DNA of 64,000 nucleotides from Rhodococcus_F sp040656415 (GTDB taxonomy: Bacteria > Actinomycetota > Actinomycetes > Mycobacteriales > Mycobacteriaceae). Made by a program: the position numbers and the translations under genes. Shown piece after piece: positions 48,552 to 57,893 of the stretch. Position 1 is the stretch's first letter. Each line of letters starts with the position of its first letter. Location: positions 682,001-746,000 of the forward strand of contig NZ_JBFAMC010000001.1 of the NCBI RefSeq assembly GCF_040656415.1, given 5' to 3'. Below the pieces are notes generated by a model, which saw only the letters and a program-made list of their open reading frames with translations, had not been told where the DNA came from and ran no database searches.

Positions 48552-48939
48552 TCCCTACCACGGGACCGTCGTATGGGTCGCCCCAACGATACCGTGCGAC
48601 ACCTCTGTCGGGCGCACGACTTTGTATCGCGATCTCTGGGTGGGCGGCGACAGATCGTCCGGTCGTCGGTGCCCTGGTGGATCCATGCCGTCGCGAAGGT
48701 GCTTGCACAGCAACACATGCCGACGGGAGTTCGCCGCTGCAGGGGCGTGGCCGACCCAACTGCCGGTTCCGGTTAGCCGTTCACCGATCGAGGACAGGTG
48801 CGGCCGTACGACCGGAAAAGGGTAGTGCCCTCGTCCGATGACCGAAGATTCCGTTTATCGGCAGCGCGATATCATTCGAACGACGAATCTGGTGTCGAAG
48901 AACTTGGTGTTGAGGGTTCTGCTGTCGAAGGGAATCGAA
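48552..48939. other. Divergent EF-G2/htpG intergenic region
   Basis: 388 bp with no gene I can support. The htpG frame is open back to 48838, but the extra residues do not look like HtpG. I looked for heat-shock operators: no CIRCE and no clear HspR (HAIR) inverted repeat is visible. Confidence 0.5.
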
Positions 48940-50868
48940 GTGAGCACGAATATCGAACAACTGGAGTTCCAGGCGGAGACACGCCAAATCCTGGACCTCA
49001 TGATCCACTCGGTGTACTCCAACAAGGACTCGTTCCTGCGGGAACTCATCTCCAATTCTTCGGATGCATTGGACAAGTTGCGGCTCGAAGCCTTCCGCAA
49101 CAAGGATCTCGACGTCGATACGACGGATCTGCATATCGAAATAGAAGTGGACAAAGAGAACCGCACGCTCACCGTTCGCGACAACGGCATCGGTATGACA
49201 CACGAGGAGGTCGTCGACCTCATCGGCACGCTGGCCAAGTCGGGCACGGCTGATCTGCGCGAAAAGCTTCGGGAAGCGAAGGACGCCGCCACGTCCGAAG
49301 AACTGATCGGACAGTTCGGCATCGGCTTCTACTCGACCTTCATGGTCGCAGACAAGGTGACCCTGCTGACACGGAAGGCCGGAGAGAGCGGAGCCACGCG
49401 CTGGGAGTCGAGCGGCGAGGCGACGTACACGATCGAAGCAGTCGACGACGCGCCGCAAGGCACCTCGGTCACGCTGCATCTCAAGCCCGAGGACGCTGAA
49501 GATCATCTGCCCGACTACACGTTGGAATGGAAGATCAGGGAACTCGTCAAGCGCTACTCCGACTTCATCGCCTGGCCCATCCGCATGGAGGTTGAGCGTA
49601 CGACGCCGGCGGAGGGCGACGGCGAGGCTGAGGTCACCAAGACTTCAGAGACGATCAACTCGATGAAGGCTCTGTGGGCCCGATCGAAGGACGACGTCAG
49701 CGAGGACGAGTACAAGGAGTTCTACAAGCACGTCGCCCACGCTTGGGACGACCCACTCGAGGTCATCCCGATGAAGGCGGAAGGCACGTTCGAGTTCCAG
49801 GCGCTGCTGTTCATCCCGTCGCACGCACCGTTCGACTTGTTCATGCGCGATGGGAAGATCGGCATCCAGCTCTATGTCAAGCGCGTCTTCATCATGGACG
49901 ACTGCGACCAGCTGATGCCCGAGTACCTTCGCTTCGTCAAGGGCGTGGTGGACGCGCAAGACCTCTCGCTCAATGTCTCGCGCGAGATGCTTCAGCAGGA
50001 TCGGCAGATCCGGGCGATCCGCCGCAGGCTGACCAAGAAAGTTCTCACCACCATCCAGGAAATGAAGGCGGAGCGCCCGGACGAATACCGGACGTTCTGG
50101 GGTGAGTTCGGTCGTGCGCTGAAAGAAGGCCTGATGTCGGACACCGACAATCGGGACTTGTTGCTGGGCGTCTCGTTGTTCGCGTCCACACACAGCGAGG
50201 AAGAGTTGACCTCGCTGGAGGACTACGTCGCGCGAATGAAGGACGGCCAGGAACAGATCTTCTACGCGACGGGCGAATCCCGGCAGCTGCTCGAGAGTTC
50301 ACCGCACATGGAAGCCTTCCGGGCGAAGGGCTACGAGGTGCTGCTGCTGACGGACCCGGTGGACGAGATGTGGGTCGGTTCGGTCCCTGAGTTCGATGGC
50401 AAGTCGCTCCAGTCGGTCGCCAAGGGCGAGGTTGATCTCGATACCGAAGAAGACAAGAAGGCTCACGAGTCCGAGCGCGAAGAGCAGGAAAAGGATTTTG
50501 CCGGTCTGCTCACCTGGATGACCGAGGTGTTGACCGAGCAGGTCAAAGAGGTGCGCCTGTCATCCCGGTTGACCACATCACCGGCCTGCATTGTCGGCGA
50601 CGCCTTCAGCATGTCGCCGACGCTGGAGCGGATGTACCGGGCGTCAGGACAGCCGGTTCCCTCCTCGAAACGCATCCTCGAACTGAACCCGACTCATCCA
50701 CTGGTCACCGGGTTGCGGGACGCGCAAAGCGAGCGCAGCGAAGACGCGGCGCTGGGGGAGACCGCCGAACTCCTCTACGGCATGGCATTGCTCGCAGAGG
50801 GGGGCGAACTCGCCGATCCCGCACGGTTCACCACAATGCTCGCCAACCGTCTCGCCAGGACGGTGTGA
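48940..50868 (+). CDS. htpG: Molecular chaperone HtpG (Hsp90)
   Basis: 642 aa from GTG 48940 behind AAGGGA (VSTNIEQLEFQAETRQILDL). Hsp90 dimer that uses ATP to remodel client proteins. GHKL ATP-binding motifs: ELISNSSDALDKLR, VRDNGIGMTHEEV, GTLAKSG and GQFGIGFYS. Middle-domain catalytic loop VDAQDLSLNVSREMLQQ contains the Arg that contacts the gamma phosphate. Length fits bacterial HtpG. Confidence 0.96.
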   Translation: MSTNIEQLEFQAETRQILDLMIHSVYSNKDSFLRELISNSSDALDKLRLEAFRNKDLDVDTTDLHIEIEVDKENRTLTVRDNGIGMTHEEVVDLIGTLAKSGTADLREKLREAKDAATSEELIGQFGIGFYSTFMVADKVTLLTRKAGESGATRWESSGEATYTIEAVDDAPQGTSVTLHLKPEDAEDHLPDYTLEWKIRELVKRYSDFIAWPIRMEVERTTPAEGDGEAEVTKTSETINSMKALWARSKDDVSEDEYKEFYKHVAHAWDDPLEVIPMKAEGTFEFQALLFIPSHAPFDLFMRDGKIGIQLYVKRVFIMDDCDQLMPEYLRFVKGVVDAQDLSLNVSREMLQQDRQIRAIRRRLTKKVLTTIQEMKAERPDEYRTFWGEFGRALKEGLMSDTDNRDLLLGVSLFASTHSEEELTSLEDYVARMKDGQEQIFYATGESRQLLESSPHMEAFRAKGYEVLLLTDPVDEMWVGSVPEFDGKSLQSVAKGEVDLDTEEDKKAHESEREEQEKDFAGLLTWMTEVLTEQVKEVRLSSRLTTSPACIVGDAFSMSPTLERMYRASGQPVPSSKRILELNPTHPLVTGLRDAQSERSEDAALGETAELLYGMALLAEGGELADPARFTTMLANRLARTV

Positions 50869-50925
50869 CTCTGCAGTTGCTCGAGGCCGGGGCGCGAGAT
50901 CGATCGTGAGTGCTTGGGGGCGGCT

Positions 50926-51495
50926 GTGAGTTTTACGCGCGCAGAGTTGGAGTCGTTCCGCGACGCCGAGGTCCCCGACCTCATCGGACCCGATTGCCGT
51001 CTTCTGTTCGTGGGAATCAACCCGGGGTTGTGGTCGGCCGCTACCGAGACACATTTCGCGCGGCCGGGTAACCGCTTCTACCCGGCTCTACTGACCGCCG
51101 GGATCATCGAGCGCGCGATCGATCCGGCCGACGGTATGTCGGTCGCGGATCGCAGCTACCTGGTCGAGCGCGGTGTCGGTATCACCAACCTGGTGTCGCG
51201 CGCGACGGCGAGGGCCGACGAGTTGACTGCGCCAGAGTTGGCGTCCGGCGCCGAACGGCTTCGAGTCGTGGTGCGTGACAACACTCCTCGGGTGGTCGCG
51301 ATTGCGGGAGTTACGGCCTACCGCACTGCTTTTGGCAATCGGGGTGCCAAGACGGGGAAGCAACCACGTCGCTTCGAGGGTGCGGAGTTGTGGGTCGTGC
51401 CCAATCCGAGCGGACTGAACGCACACGAAAACGTAGCGACCCTGGCCGCGGTCTATCGAAAGGTGGCGATCGAGGCGGGGGTCGTGTCCGGCTGA
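50926..51495 (+). CDS. mug: Mismatch-specific uracil/thymine DNA glycosylase (Mug/TDG)
   Basis: 189 aa from GTG 50926. Family motif 1 LLFVGINPGLWSA (GINPG with the catalytic-loop Asn) and motif 2 VVPNPSGLNAHE (NPSGLN) are both present. It removes U or ethenocytosine opposite G. It follows htpG by 57 bp on the same strand. Confidence 0.93.
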   Translation: MSFTRAELESFRDAEVPDLIGPDCRLLFVGINPGLWSAATETHFARPGNRFYPALLTAGIIERAIDPADGMSVADRSYLVERGVGITNLVSRATARADELTAPELASGAERLRVVVRDNTPRVVAIAGVTAYRTAFGNRGAKTGKQPRRFEGAELWVVPNPSGLNAHENVATLAAVYRKVAIEAGVVSG

Positions 51496-51523
51496 CCCGG
51501 TCGCCGGGGCAGGCACCGGGCTG

Positions 51524-51970
51524 TCAGGCGTCGGTGCTTCGCTCGCTCTCTTCTTGAAGGGCATCGGCCAAGCCATTGATGCCTTTGCGCAGCCGCTTAC
51601 CCGTGGAGTACTTCGTCAGGTGACCCAGTACGTTCGGGGTGTAGCTGTAGTGAAGCGTCAGTTTCGTTCCGGCGTCGTGCGGCGCGATGTTGAAATCGGC
51701 TACGCCGCCAGAGATTGGCAGTTTGAACGTTTCGTACAGGTTCACCGTCATGCGCTCGTTCGGGACGTATTTGTCGATTCGTTCTTCGACGCCGCCGAGG
51801 GGTGCGAGATCGCAGTGCCGGGTAGATCCCTCACTTACCGGCCCGGCAGATGTCAGTTTGGACCGCCTGACGCCGGGGTTCCAACGGGCGATGTTCCCGA
51901 AGTCGTTGAGTACGCTCCAAACCTTTTCCACGGGAGCCTGAATCTGACGATCAATCGTGAAGTCGGGCAT
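51524..51970 (-). CDS. SRPBCC (polyketide cyclase/START-like) protein
   Basis: 148 aa from ATG 51970 (GGAG 6 nt upstream). N-terminal FTIDRQIQAPVEKVWSVLNDF and WNPGVRRSKL are typical of the SRPBCC hydrophobic-pocket fold, with a long C-terminal helix (GKRLRKGINGLADALQEESE). Binds an unknown hydrophobic ligand. Convergent with mug, 28 bp apart. Confidence 0.85.
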   Translation of the reverse strand: MPDFTIDRQIQAPVEKVWSVLNDFGNIARWNPGVRRSKLTSAGPVSEGSTRHCDLAPLGGVEERIDKYVPNERMTVNLYETFKLPISGGVADFNIAPHDAGTKLTLHYSYTPNVLGHLTKYSTGKRLRKGINGLADALQEESERSTDA

Positions 51971-52230
51971 CACATACTCCTACTTCTTTGTTGTGGTGGG
52001 CGTTCAACCGTGTTTCGGCGAGCAGATTTCTGTGGCGCGAATCTCGAGGGCGAACGTACCTACCGTCGACTACCAGCGTATCCAAACCGGACGAACCGAA
52101 CAATCGTTGCAATACGCCCTTCTACCTGCACCGAGACCGTGAACGAGTTGGCCAGCGAGACGGGATCTTTCAAGCGGTGTCGTATCGGGTGGGCTGAAGA
52201 ACCGATGTACCCGGCAATTAGGCTGTCGGC

Positions 52231-52581
52231 ATGACCGTCCTCTACAACCTTGTTTTCGTCAGCCATCTGCTCGGTATGGCCGCCCTTGTCGGTGGCTACT
52301 TTGCTGTACTCGCGGCGCCGCGAGTCTCAGAGGTGATGGTGTGGGGCGCACGAGCCCAATTCGTGACAGGACTCATTCTCGTCGGCCTCGGCGAGGGCGC
52401 ACTCGACAAGGATTACAACCACATCAAGATCGGTGTGAAACTCGTACTTTCGATCGTGATTCTTGCGCTGGCCGAGATTTTCCGGAGCAGGCAGAAGAAG
52501 GGATCGGAGAACCCGAACATGGTGCATGTGATCGGCGGGCTGTCAATCGTCACTGTTCTGGTCGCCGCGCTCTGGACCTGA
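52231..52581 (+). CDS. Small four-helix membrane protein
   Basis: 116 aa with four hydrophobic stretches: LVFVSHLLGMAALVGGYFAV, FVTGLILVGLGE, VKLVLSIVILALAEIF and VIGGLSIVTVLVAALW. A charged loop RSRQKKGSENPN separates the last two. A single His in the first helix (SHLLGM) recalls haem-binding CopD/DUF2269-like membrane proteins, but I do not assign it. Stands alone. Confidence 0.7.
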   Translation: MTVLYNLVFVSHLLGMAALVGGYFAVLAAPRVSEVMVWGARAQFVTGLILVGLGEGALDKDYNHIKIGVKLVLSIVILALAEIFRSRQKKGSENPNMVHVIGGLSIVTVLVAALWT

Positions 52582-52699
52582 CGGTAGTTTCCTCGGGCAC
52601 GGTGCGACCGATACGGCATCCGGTCCCCGCAACTCGTGCGTGATCCCGATATGTGAGATTCCTATCCCATATTTCGGTATAGGTGGCTAACCTCGGGAC

Positions 52700-53509
52700 A
52701 TGGGCACAGGGGAGAAGGTTTACACGCACGGCCATCACGAGTCGGTGTTGCGCAACCATCGGTGGCGTACAGCGGAGAACTCCGCGGGGTACTTGTTGCC
52801 GGATCTGCGCAGTGGGATGACCTTGCTCGATGTCGGCTGCGGTCCGGGAACCATCACCGCCGACCTCGCGGGTCTGGTCGCTCCCGGAGTGGTCACGGCC
52901 GTGGAGATGAACGACGAGGCGCTCAACTTGGCACGGGCCGAATTCGCCAAACGGGGTGTCCCGAATGCCAAGACGGCAGTATCGGACATTCACGCACTCG
53001 ATTTCCCCGACGCCACCTTCGACGTGGTGCACGCACACCAGGTGCTGCAGCATGTCAGCGATCCGGTGCAGGCGCTGCGTGAGATGAAGCGTGTCTGCAA
53101 GCCGGGGGGAATCGTCGCCGCCAGCGACGCCGACTACGGCACGTTCACCTGGTACCCGGAGACGCCCGAACTCGACCGGTGGTTGGCGCTGTACAAGGAC
53201 ATCGCTCGGGCGAACGGGGGTGAACCGGATGCGGGGCGGCGTCTTCGGGCGTGGGCACGCGAGGCCGGTCTCGTCGACTTCGAGACCACCGCACGCACGT
53301 GGTGCTTCTCTTCGGACGAGGATCGCGAGTGGTGGGGTGGTTCCTGGGCGGATCGCGTACTCCACTCGACCTACGCCGAGCGTGCGATCGAACTAGGATT
53401 GGCCACTCGAGCGGATCTGGAACAAATTGCGGCAGGCTGGCATTCGTGGGTGCGGGAGCGCGACGGTTGGTTCGCGCTTCTGCACAGCGAAATCCTCTGC
53501 CGCGTGTAG
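52700..53509 (+). CDS. Class I SAM-dependent methyltransferase
   Basis: 269 aa. Motif I LLDVGCGPGTITADLA, motif II EMNDEALNLA, then SDIHALDFPDATFDVVHAHQ and LREMKRVCKPGGIVAASDAD, the UbiE/Methyltransf_11 pattern. The acceptor is unknown; C-terminal residues 190-269 form a helical cap. Soluble, single gene, convergent with zapE. Confidence 0.88.
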   Translation: MGTGEKVYTHGHHESVLRNHRWRTAENSAGYLLPDLRSGMTLLDVGCGPGTITADLAGLVAPGVVTAVEMNDEALNLARAEFAKRGVPNAKTAVSDIHALDFPDATFDVVHAHQVLQHVSDPVQALREMKRVCKPGGIVAASDADYGTFTWYPETPELDRWLALYKDIARANGGEPDAGRRLRAWAREAGLVDFETTARTWCFSSDEDREWWGGSWADRVLHSTYAERAIELGLATRADLEQIAAGWHSWVRERDGWFALLHSEILCRV

Positions 53510-53547
53510 GCAGGATCGGGGACAGGGTTGGACTGCCGGGGTGCCTT

Positions 53548-54582
53548 CTAGAACTCGGTCTTGCCGGATTCGATCCGGCTGAGTTGACCGAGGCGGCTCC
53601 TGACTCGTTCGAAATCGACGGGGAGTTGCGCGCTGGTGGTGAGGACCTCGAGCGGCACCGTTGCGAGAAACACGGGGGTGATATCGCGGTCGTAGAGAAC
53701 GTCGATGACGTTGGCGAACCTCTGTGCTGGTTCGCGACCTGCCGTGCCAAGACCAGGTACGTCGCTGATCACCCACTTCGGGAAGTCCCGGGCCAACGCG
53801 AGGTAGTCGACCGGGGCGGTGGTCCGTCCGCACAGGTCGACGAAGTCGATCCACAGCCATTCGCCGGCAGCACGGTGGACGTGCACGGGGTGTCCGGCCG
53901 GCGCCAGAGTCGTGTGTTCGTCTGGACTCGGTGGATTGAGACCGAGGTGTTCGATCTGATTCGGGGATCCAGGGCTGACCCACAATCCGGCGGCGAACCC
54001 GGCCTCGTGGCTGGAGTGGGTGCGGTAGTCGACGGGGCCGTCGACGGCGACGATAGTCAGAGTCCGTTCGATCAGCTCGATGGTGGGCGCGAAGTCGTAA
54101 TGGAAGAGTGGATTGGGCAGCAAGGATTGTGGTGGGTAGTTCGAGGTCAAGATGACCCGGATCTCCCGGTCGAGCAGCGCGGGCAGCAGTCGGGCGATGA
54201 ATTTGCCATCCGCAGGATCGTGAACGTGGAATTCGTCGAAGCACACAACATCCAGCGCCCCGAGGAGATCCTCCAGGGCCGCTTCGAGGTCGTTGCCGTT
54301 CCTCCGGATAGCCAGGTGTAGGTCGCGGAAGAACTCGTGGAAATGAATCCGCGTCTTCCGGACGGTCGGCAGCGCAGCAAAGTACGCAGCCATCAACCAG
54401 CTCTTACCCCGACCCGCGGGCCCCCAAAGGTACAGGTTCCGATCGGCAGTCGCGAGGGCATCTGCAGCCTGCCGTTGCGCATCATCGAGCGTGAATCCCA
54501 ACTCTTCTGCTGCCGTGACGAATACGGCGGGATCCAGCCGTAAGGGGCGGCTCGATCGTGAGGCTCGACGACTCCAACGCAT
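53548..54582 (-). CDS. zapE: ZapE/AFG1-family ATPase
   Basis: 344 aa. P-loop LYLWGPAGRGKSWLMAAYF, Walker B VVCFDEFHVHDPADGKFIARLL, sensor ILTSNYPP, and a C-terminal QRFANVIDVLYDRDI box. In E. coli ZapE interacts with FtsZ under stress; AFG1 acts in mitochondrial protein quality control. The N terminus is Arg/Ser rich. Divergent from the TetR gene with a palindrome in between. Confidence 0.9.
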   Translation of the reverse strand: MRWSRRASRSSRPLRLDPAVFVTAAEELGFTLDDAQRQAADALATADRNLYLWGPAGRGKSWLMAAYFAALPTVRKTRIHFHEFFRDLHLAIRRNGNDLEAALEDLLGALDVVCFDEFHVHDPADGKFIARLLPALLDREIRVILTSNYPPQSLLPNPLFHYDFAPTIELIERTLTIVAVDGPVDYRTHSSHEAGFAAGLWVSPGSPNQIEHLGLNPPSPDEHTTLAPAGHPVHVHRAAGEWLWIDFVDLCGRTTAPVDYLALARDFPKWVISDVPGLGTAGREPAQRFANVIDVLYDRDITPVFLATVPLEVLTTSAQLPVDFERVRSRLGQLSRIESGKTEF

Positions 54583-54589
54583 GGCCGAA

Positions 54590-54605
54590 CTCTACTATCG
54601 TAGAG
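54590..54605. promoter_or_regulatory. Palindrome between zapE and the TetR gene
   Basis: CTCTAC-TATC-GTAGAG, perfect 6-bp arms with a 4-bp centre, located 8 bp from the zapE start and 18 bp from the TetR start. A plausible operator for TetR autoregulation that would also cover zapE. Confidence 0.55.
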
Positions 54606-54623
54606 GATTGAGAGGATCGAGAC

Positions 54624-55220
54624 ATGTCTCACCGTCGTTCACGCCGTGACCTCATATGTGATGCCGCGTTGGATCTCGCTGCCGAGGGTGGCAATCATGC
54701 GCTCACGCACCAGGGAGTCGACGCACGCCTCGGCCTGCCGCGCGGTTCGACCTCGTACTACTACCGCACCCGCCGTGCCCTGGTGTCCGCCGCTATCGCG
54801 CACCTGACTTGCCGGTCGAGCGAGCAGTTCCGCGACGCGGCGCCATCCGTCCCACCGAAAACAACCCGGGAAGCAGCGAGCCTGATCGCGGCACAGCTCG
54901 AAGTGCTGTTGGGAGACCGCCGTAGAGACGTACTCGCCCGGTACGCACTGATGGCGGATGCAGCAGGTGATGACGAGCTGCGGGAGGGTCTGGCATCGTG
55001 CCTGTTCTCATTCCCAGCAGCGACGGCACTTATGGATTCTCTGGGTGCATCGGACCCCGCAAGTGCCGCACGTGATCTCATCACCCTGCTCGAGGGATTG
55101 GTGTTCGACTTCGCCTTCGGGGCAAGGAAGCTGGGCGCGGACTCTTCTCACGCCGATGGAACCGAGACGCTACGGACTTCCATTCGCCTCTGGATCGACG
55201 CACTCGCTGTGACCAAGTGA
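54624..55220 (+). CDS. TetR family transcriptional regulator
   Basis: 198 aa. N-terminal HTH: RDLICDAALDLAAEGGNHAL then GLPRGSTSYYYRTRRALVSA, where the recognition helix carries the Tyr/Tyr pair. The C-terminal ligand domain is helical with no recognisable pocket. Likely autorepressor, with the MBL hydrolase gene 23 bp downstream as a probable co-transcribed target. Confidence 0.9.
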   Translation: MSHRRSRRDLICDAALDLAAEGGNHALTHQGVDARLGLPRGSTSYYYRTRRALVSAAIAHLTCRSSEQFRDAAPSVPPKTTREAASLIAAQLEVLLGDRRRDVLARYALMADAAGDDELREGLASCLFSFPAATALMDSLGASDPASAARDLITLLEGLVFDFAFGARKLGADSSHADGTETLRTSIRLWIDALAVTK

Positions 55221-55243
55221 CGCGTGCGACATAGAGTTGCATC

Positions 55244-55987
55244 GTGACAATCGTGGACGAAGTAGCACCCGACGTGTTCCGTGCTTCCGGGACTGACGTG
55301 AACTTAGTGATTCTGCGGGACGGTGATGCCCTGACCCTGATCGACGGCGGCTATCCCGGTGACGTCGGCGCCGTGGAAGGTGCAATCCACTCGCTCGGTC
55401 GAAGGCCGGAAGACGTGCAGGGCATGTTGCTCACCCACGCGCACATCGATCACATGGGCGCGATTGTTGCCTTCCATGAACGCTACGGAACTCCGGTGTT
55501 CACGGACCCAGCCGAAGTCGCCCATGCGCGAAGGGATTACCTCGAGCAGGCCACCGGCAAGGACTTCATCCCGATGCTGCACAAGCACGGCGTGCTGCCC
55601 TGGCTCCTGCGCATCGCCCGGGTCGGAGCAACCCGGTCGCTGTCTATCGGCGACGCCCAGCCGTTCGCGTCCAGCGGTTCTCTCGACCTGCCCGGTGCTC
55701 CGGTTCCAGTGGCTACCCACGGGCACACCTCCGGGCACAGCGCATATCACCTTCCCCAGCACGGTGTGGTCGTCACCGGCGATGCGCTGGTCACAGCGCA
55801 TGCGCTGTCGAAAGTCCGTGGCCCGCAACTGCTCCCGCAGGTCTTCGACCACGGGAAGCAGGACACCGTCTCCGCTCTGGACCACCTCGCCGTTCTCGAC
55901 GCCGAGACCATCGTGCCGGGCCATGGTCCCGTGGTGTCCATGCCCATCGCGGCGGCCGTCGAGCAAGCCCGTCAACGAAGCCGGTAA
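55244..55987 (+). CDS. MBL-fold metallohydrolase
   Basis: 247 aa from GTG 55244. Zinc ligands: THAHIDHMG (HxHxDH), THGHTSGHS, TGDALV and PGHGPVV supply the usual His and Asp residues. Most similar in style to the glyoxalase II/lactonase-like branch. It follows the TetR gene, so expression may be ligand controlled. Substrate unknown. Confidence 0.9.
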   Translation: MTIVDEVAPDVFRASGTDVNLVILRDGDALTLIDGGYPGDVGAVEGAIHSLGRRPEDVQGMLLTHAHIDHMGAIVAFHERYGTPVFTDPAEVAHARRDYLEQATGKDFIPMLHKHGVLPWLLRIARVGATRSLSIGDAQPFASSGSLDLPGAPVPVATHGHTSGHSAYHLPQHGVVVTGDALVTAHALSKVRGPQLLPQVFDHGKQDTVSALDHLAVLDAETIVPGHGPVVSMPIAAAVEQARQRSR

Positions 55988-56023
55988 GTGCCGCGCAGCA
56001 GGAAGTACGAGATCGGTGAGTCG

Positions 56024-57721
56024 TTAGAGGCCGGGACGCTTCCCGATGGTGAGAGTTGGTGTGGAGACGCCCGCGAAGAAGTCGTTGCCCTTGTCGTCTA
56101 CCACGATGAACGCGGGGAAGTCCTCGACCTCGATCTTCCAGACCGCCTCCATGCCCAGTTCCTCGTACTCGACGACCTCGACCTTCTTGATGCAGTCAAG
56201 GGCCAGACGTGCTGCGGGGCCGCCGATGGAACCGAGGTAGAAACCGCCGTACGACTTGCACGCGTCGGTGACCTGCTTCGAACGGTTGCCCTTGGCGAGC
56301 ATCACCATCGACCCTCCCGCGGCCTGGAACTGCTCCACGTACGAGTCCATGCGGCCTGCCGTGGTTGGCCCGAATGAGCCGGATGCCATGCCGTCGGGTG
56401 TCTTGGCCGGACCGGCGTAGTACACCGGGTGATCCCTGAGGTACTGCGGCATCTCCTCGCCTGCGTCGAGGCGCTCCTTGATTTTCGCGTGGGCGATGTC
56501 GCGGGCGACGACCAGCGGTCCGGTCAGCGACAACCGGGTCTTCACCGGGTGCTTGGACAGTTCGGCGAGGATCTGCGGCATCGGTTTGGTGAGGTCGATC
56601 TTGACGGCCGCGCCCTTGCCCGTGCCGGAGACGCCGTCGGTCTCTGCATCGAGTTGGGCATCGGTGACCTCGGGGAGGAACCGGCCCGGGTTGAATTCGA
56701 GTTGTTCGAGGAAGACACCCTCAGGGGTGATCTTCGCCTTGGCCTGCCGGTCCGCGGAGCAGGACACGGCCAGAGCCACCGGCAGGGAAGCGCCGTGACG
56801 TGGGAGACGGATGACGCGGACGTCGTGGCAGAAGTACTTGCCGCCGAACTGGGCGCCGATTCCGATCTCGCGGGTGAGCTCGAGGACTTTCTCCTCGAGC
56901 TCGAGGTCACGGAAGCCACGGCCGGTGATCGCACCCTCGTTGGGGAGCTCGTCCAGGTAGTGAGCGGACGCGTACTTGGCCGTCTTGAGCGCGAACTCGG
57001 CGGAGGTGCCGCCGACGACGATTGCCAGGTGGTACGGGGGGCAGGCCGCGGTGCCGAGTGCGCGAATCTTCTCTTCCAGAAAGCGCATCATGCTGTCGGG
57101 GTTCAGGATCGCCTTGGTCTCTTGGAACAGGTAGGACTTGTTGGCGCTGCCCCCGCCCTTGGCCATGTACAGGAACTTGTAGGCGTTCTCGTGGCCTACC
57201 GCTGTGTCGGCGTAGAGCTCGATCTGCGCCGGGAGGTTGCTTCCGGTGTTCTTCTCGTCCCACATCGTGATGGGGGCGTTCTGGGAATAGCGCAGGTTGA
57301 GCCGGGTGTAGGCGTCGTAGACACCCCGTGCGACGGCCGTCTCGTCATTCCCTGGGGTGAGAACGTGCTGGCCGCGCTTGCCCATGACGATCGCGGTGCC
57401 GGTGTCTTGGCACATGGGCAGCACGCCTGCGGCGGCGATGTTGGCGTTCTTGAGTAGATCCAGCGCGACGAACTTGTCGTTGCTGGACGCTTCCGGATCC
57501 TCGAGGATGCTCGCGAGCTGCCTCAGGTGATCGCTGCGCAGGTAGTGCGAGATGTCGTGAAGTGCCGTCTCGGTGAGCAGGCGCAGCGCTTCGGGTTCGA
57601 CGGACAAGAAGGTGCGGCCGTCCGGTCCGGAGACAGTCGATACCCCCTCGGTGGTCAGCAACCGGTACTCGGTGCGGTCCTCACCGATCGGCAGCAGGTC
57701 CTCGTACTCGAAGTCGGCCAT
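56024..57721 (-). CDS. Class I (iron-sulfur) fumarate hydratase
   Basis: 565 aa, the length of fused FumA/FumB-type enzymes. Blocks include LPMCQDTGTAIVMGKRGQ (first cluster Cys), GGSANKSYLFQETKA, GTAACPPYHLAIVVGG (second Cys) and AVSCSADRQAKAKI (third Cys), consistent with three ligands of a [4Fe-4S] cluster, and the C-terminal beta domain ARDIAHAKIKERLDAGEE. It hydrates fumarate in the TCA cycle and is oxygen sensitive by family. It duplicates the FumC activity. Confidence 0.95.
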   Translation of the reverse strand: MADFEYEDLLPIGEDRTEYRLLTTEGVSTVSGPDGRTFLSVEPEALRLLTETALHDISHYLRSDHLRQLASILEDPEASSNDKFVALDLLKNANIAAAGVLPMCQDTGTAIVMGKRGQHVLTPGNDETAVARGVYDAYTRLNLRYSQNAPITMWDEKNTGSNLPAQIELYADTAVGHENAYKFLYMAKGGGSANKSYLFQETKAILNPDSMMRFLEEKIRALGTAACPPYHLAIVVGGTSAEFALKTAKYASAHYLDELPNEGAITGRGFRDLELEEKVLELTREIGIGAQFGGKYFCHDVRVIRLPRHGASLPVALAVSCSADRQAKAKITPEGVFLEQLEFNPGRFLPEVTDAQLDAETDGVSGTGKGAAVKIDLTKPMPQILAELSKHPVKTRLSLTGPLVVARDIAHAKIKERLDAGEEMPQYLRDHPVYYAGPAKTPDGMASGSFGPTTAGRMDSYVEQFQAAGGSMVMLAKGNRSKQVTDACKSYGGFYLGSIGGPAARLALDCIKKVEVVEYEELGMEAVWKIEVEDFPAFIVVDDKGNDFFAGVSTPTLTIGKRPGL

Positions 57722-57893
57722 TCTATCTCCTGGACAGCGGGTGATCTGAAGTTCGCACCCAGGCTAGCCGCGGGGCGGGGACGCCGGATGGCGAGGGTGC
57801 GTCCTTATACACATAGTGGGAAAGCTCATACGAGTCGGAGTCGGCAAATCCGTACACTCTCCGGATGCATCGCGAAGGAGACCGGCCGTACGT

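Noticed and set aside
48838..48939. Upstream start for htpG at ATG 48838
   Set aside because: The extra 34 residues do not resemble HtpG and GTG 48940 has a proper ribosome site.
56429..57457. 342-aa plus-strand open frame inside the class I fumarase
   Set aside because: Antisense shadow of conserved fumarase blocks.
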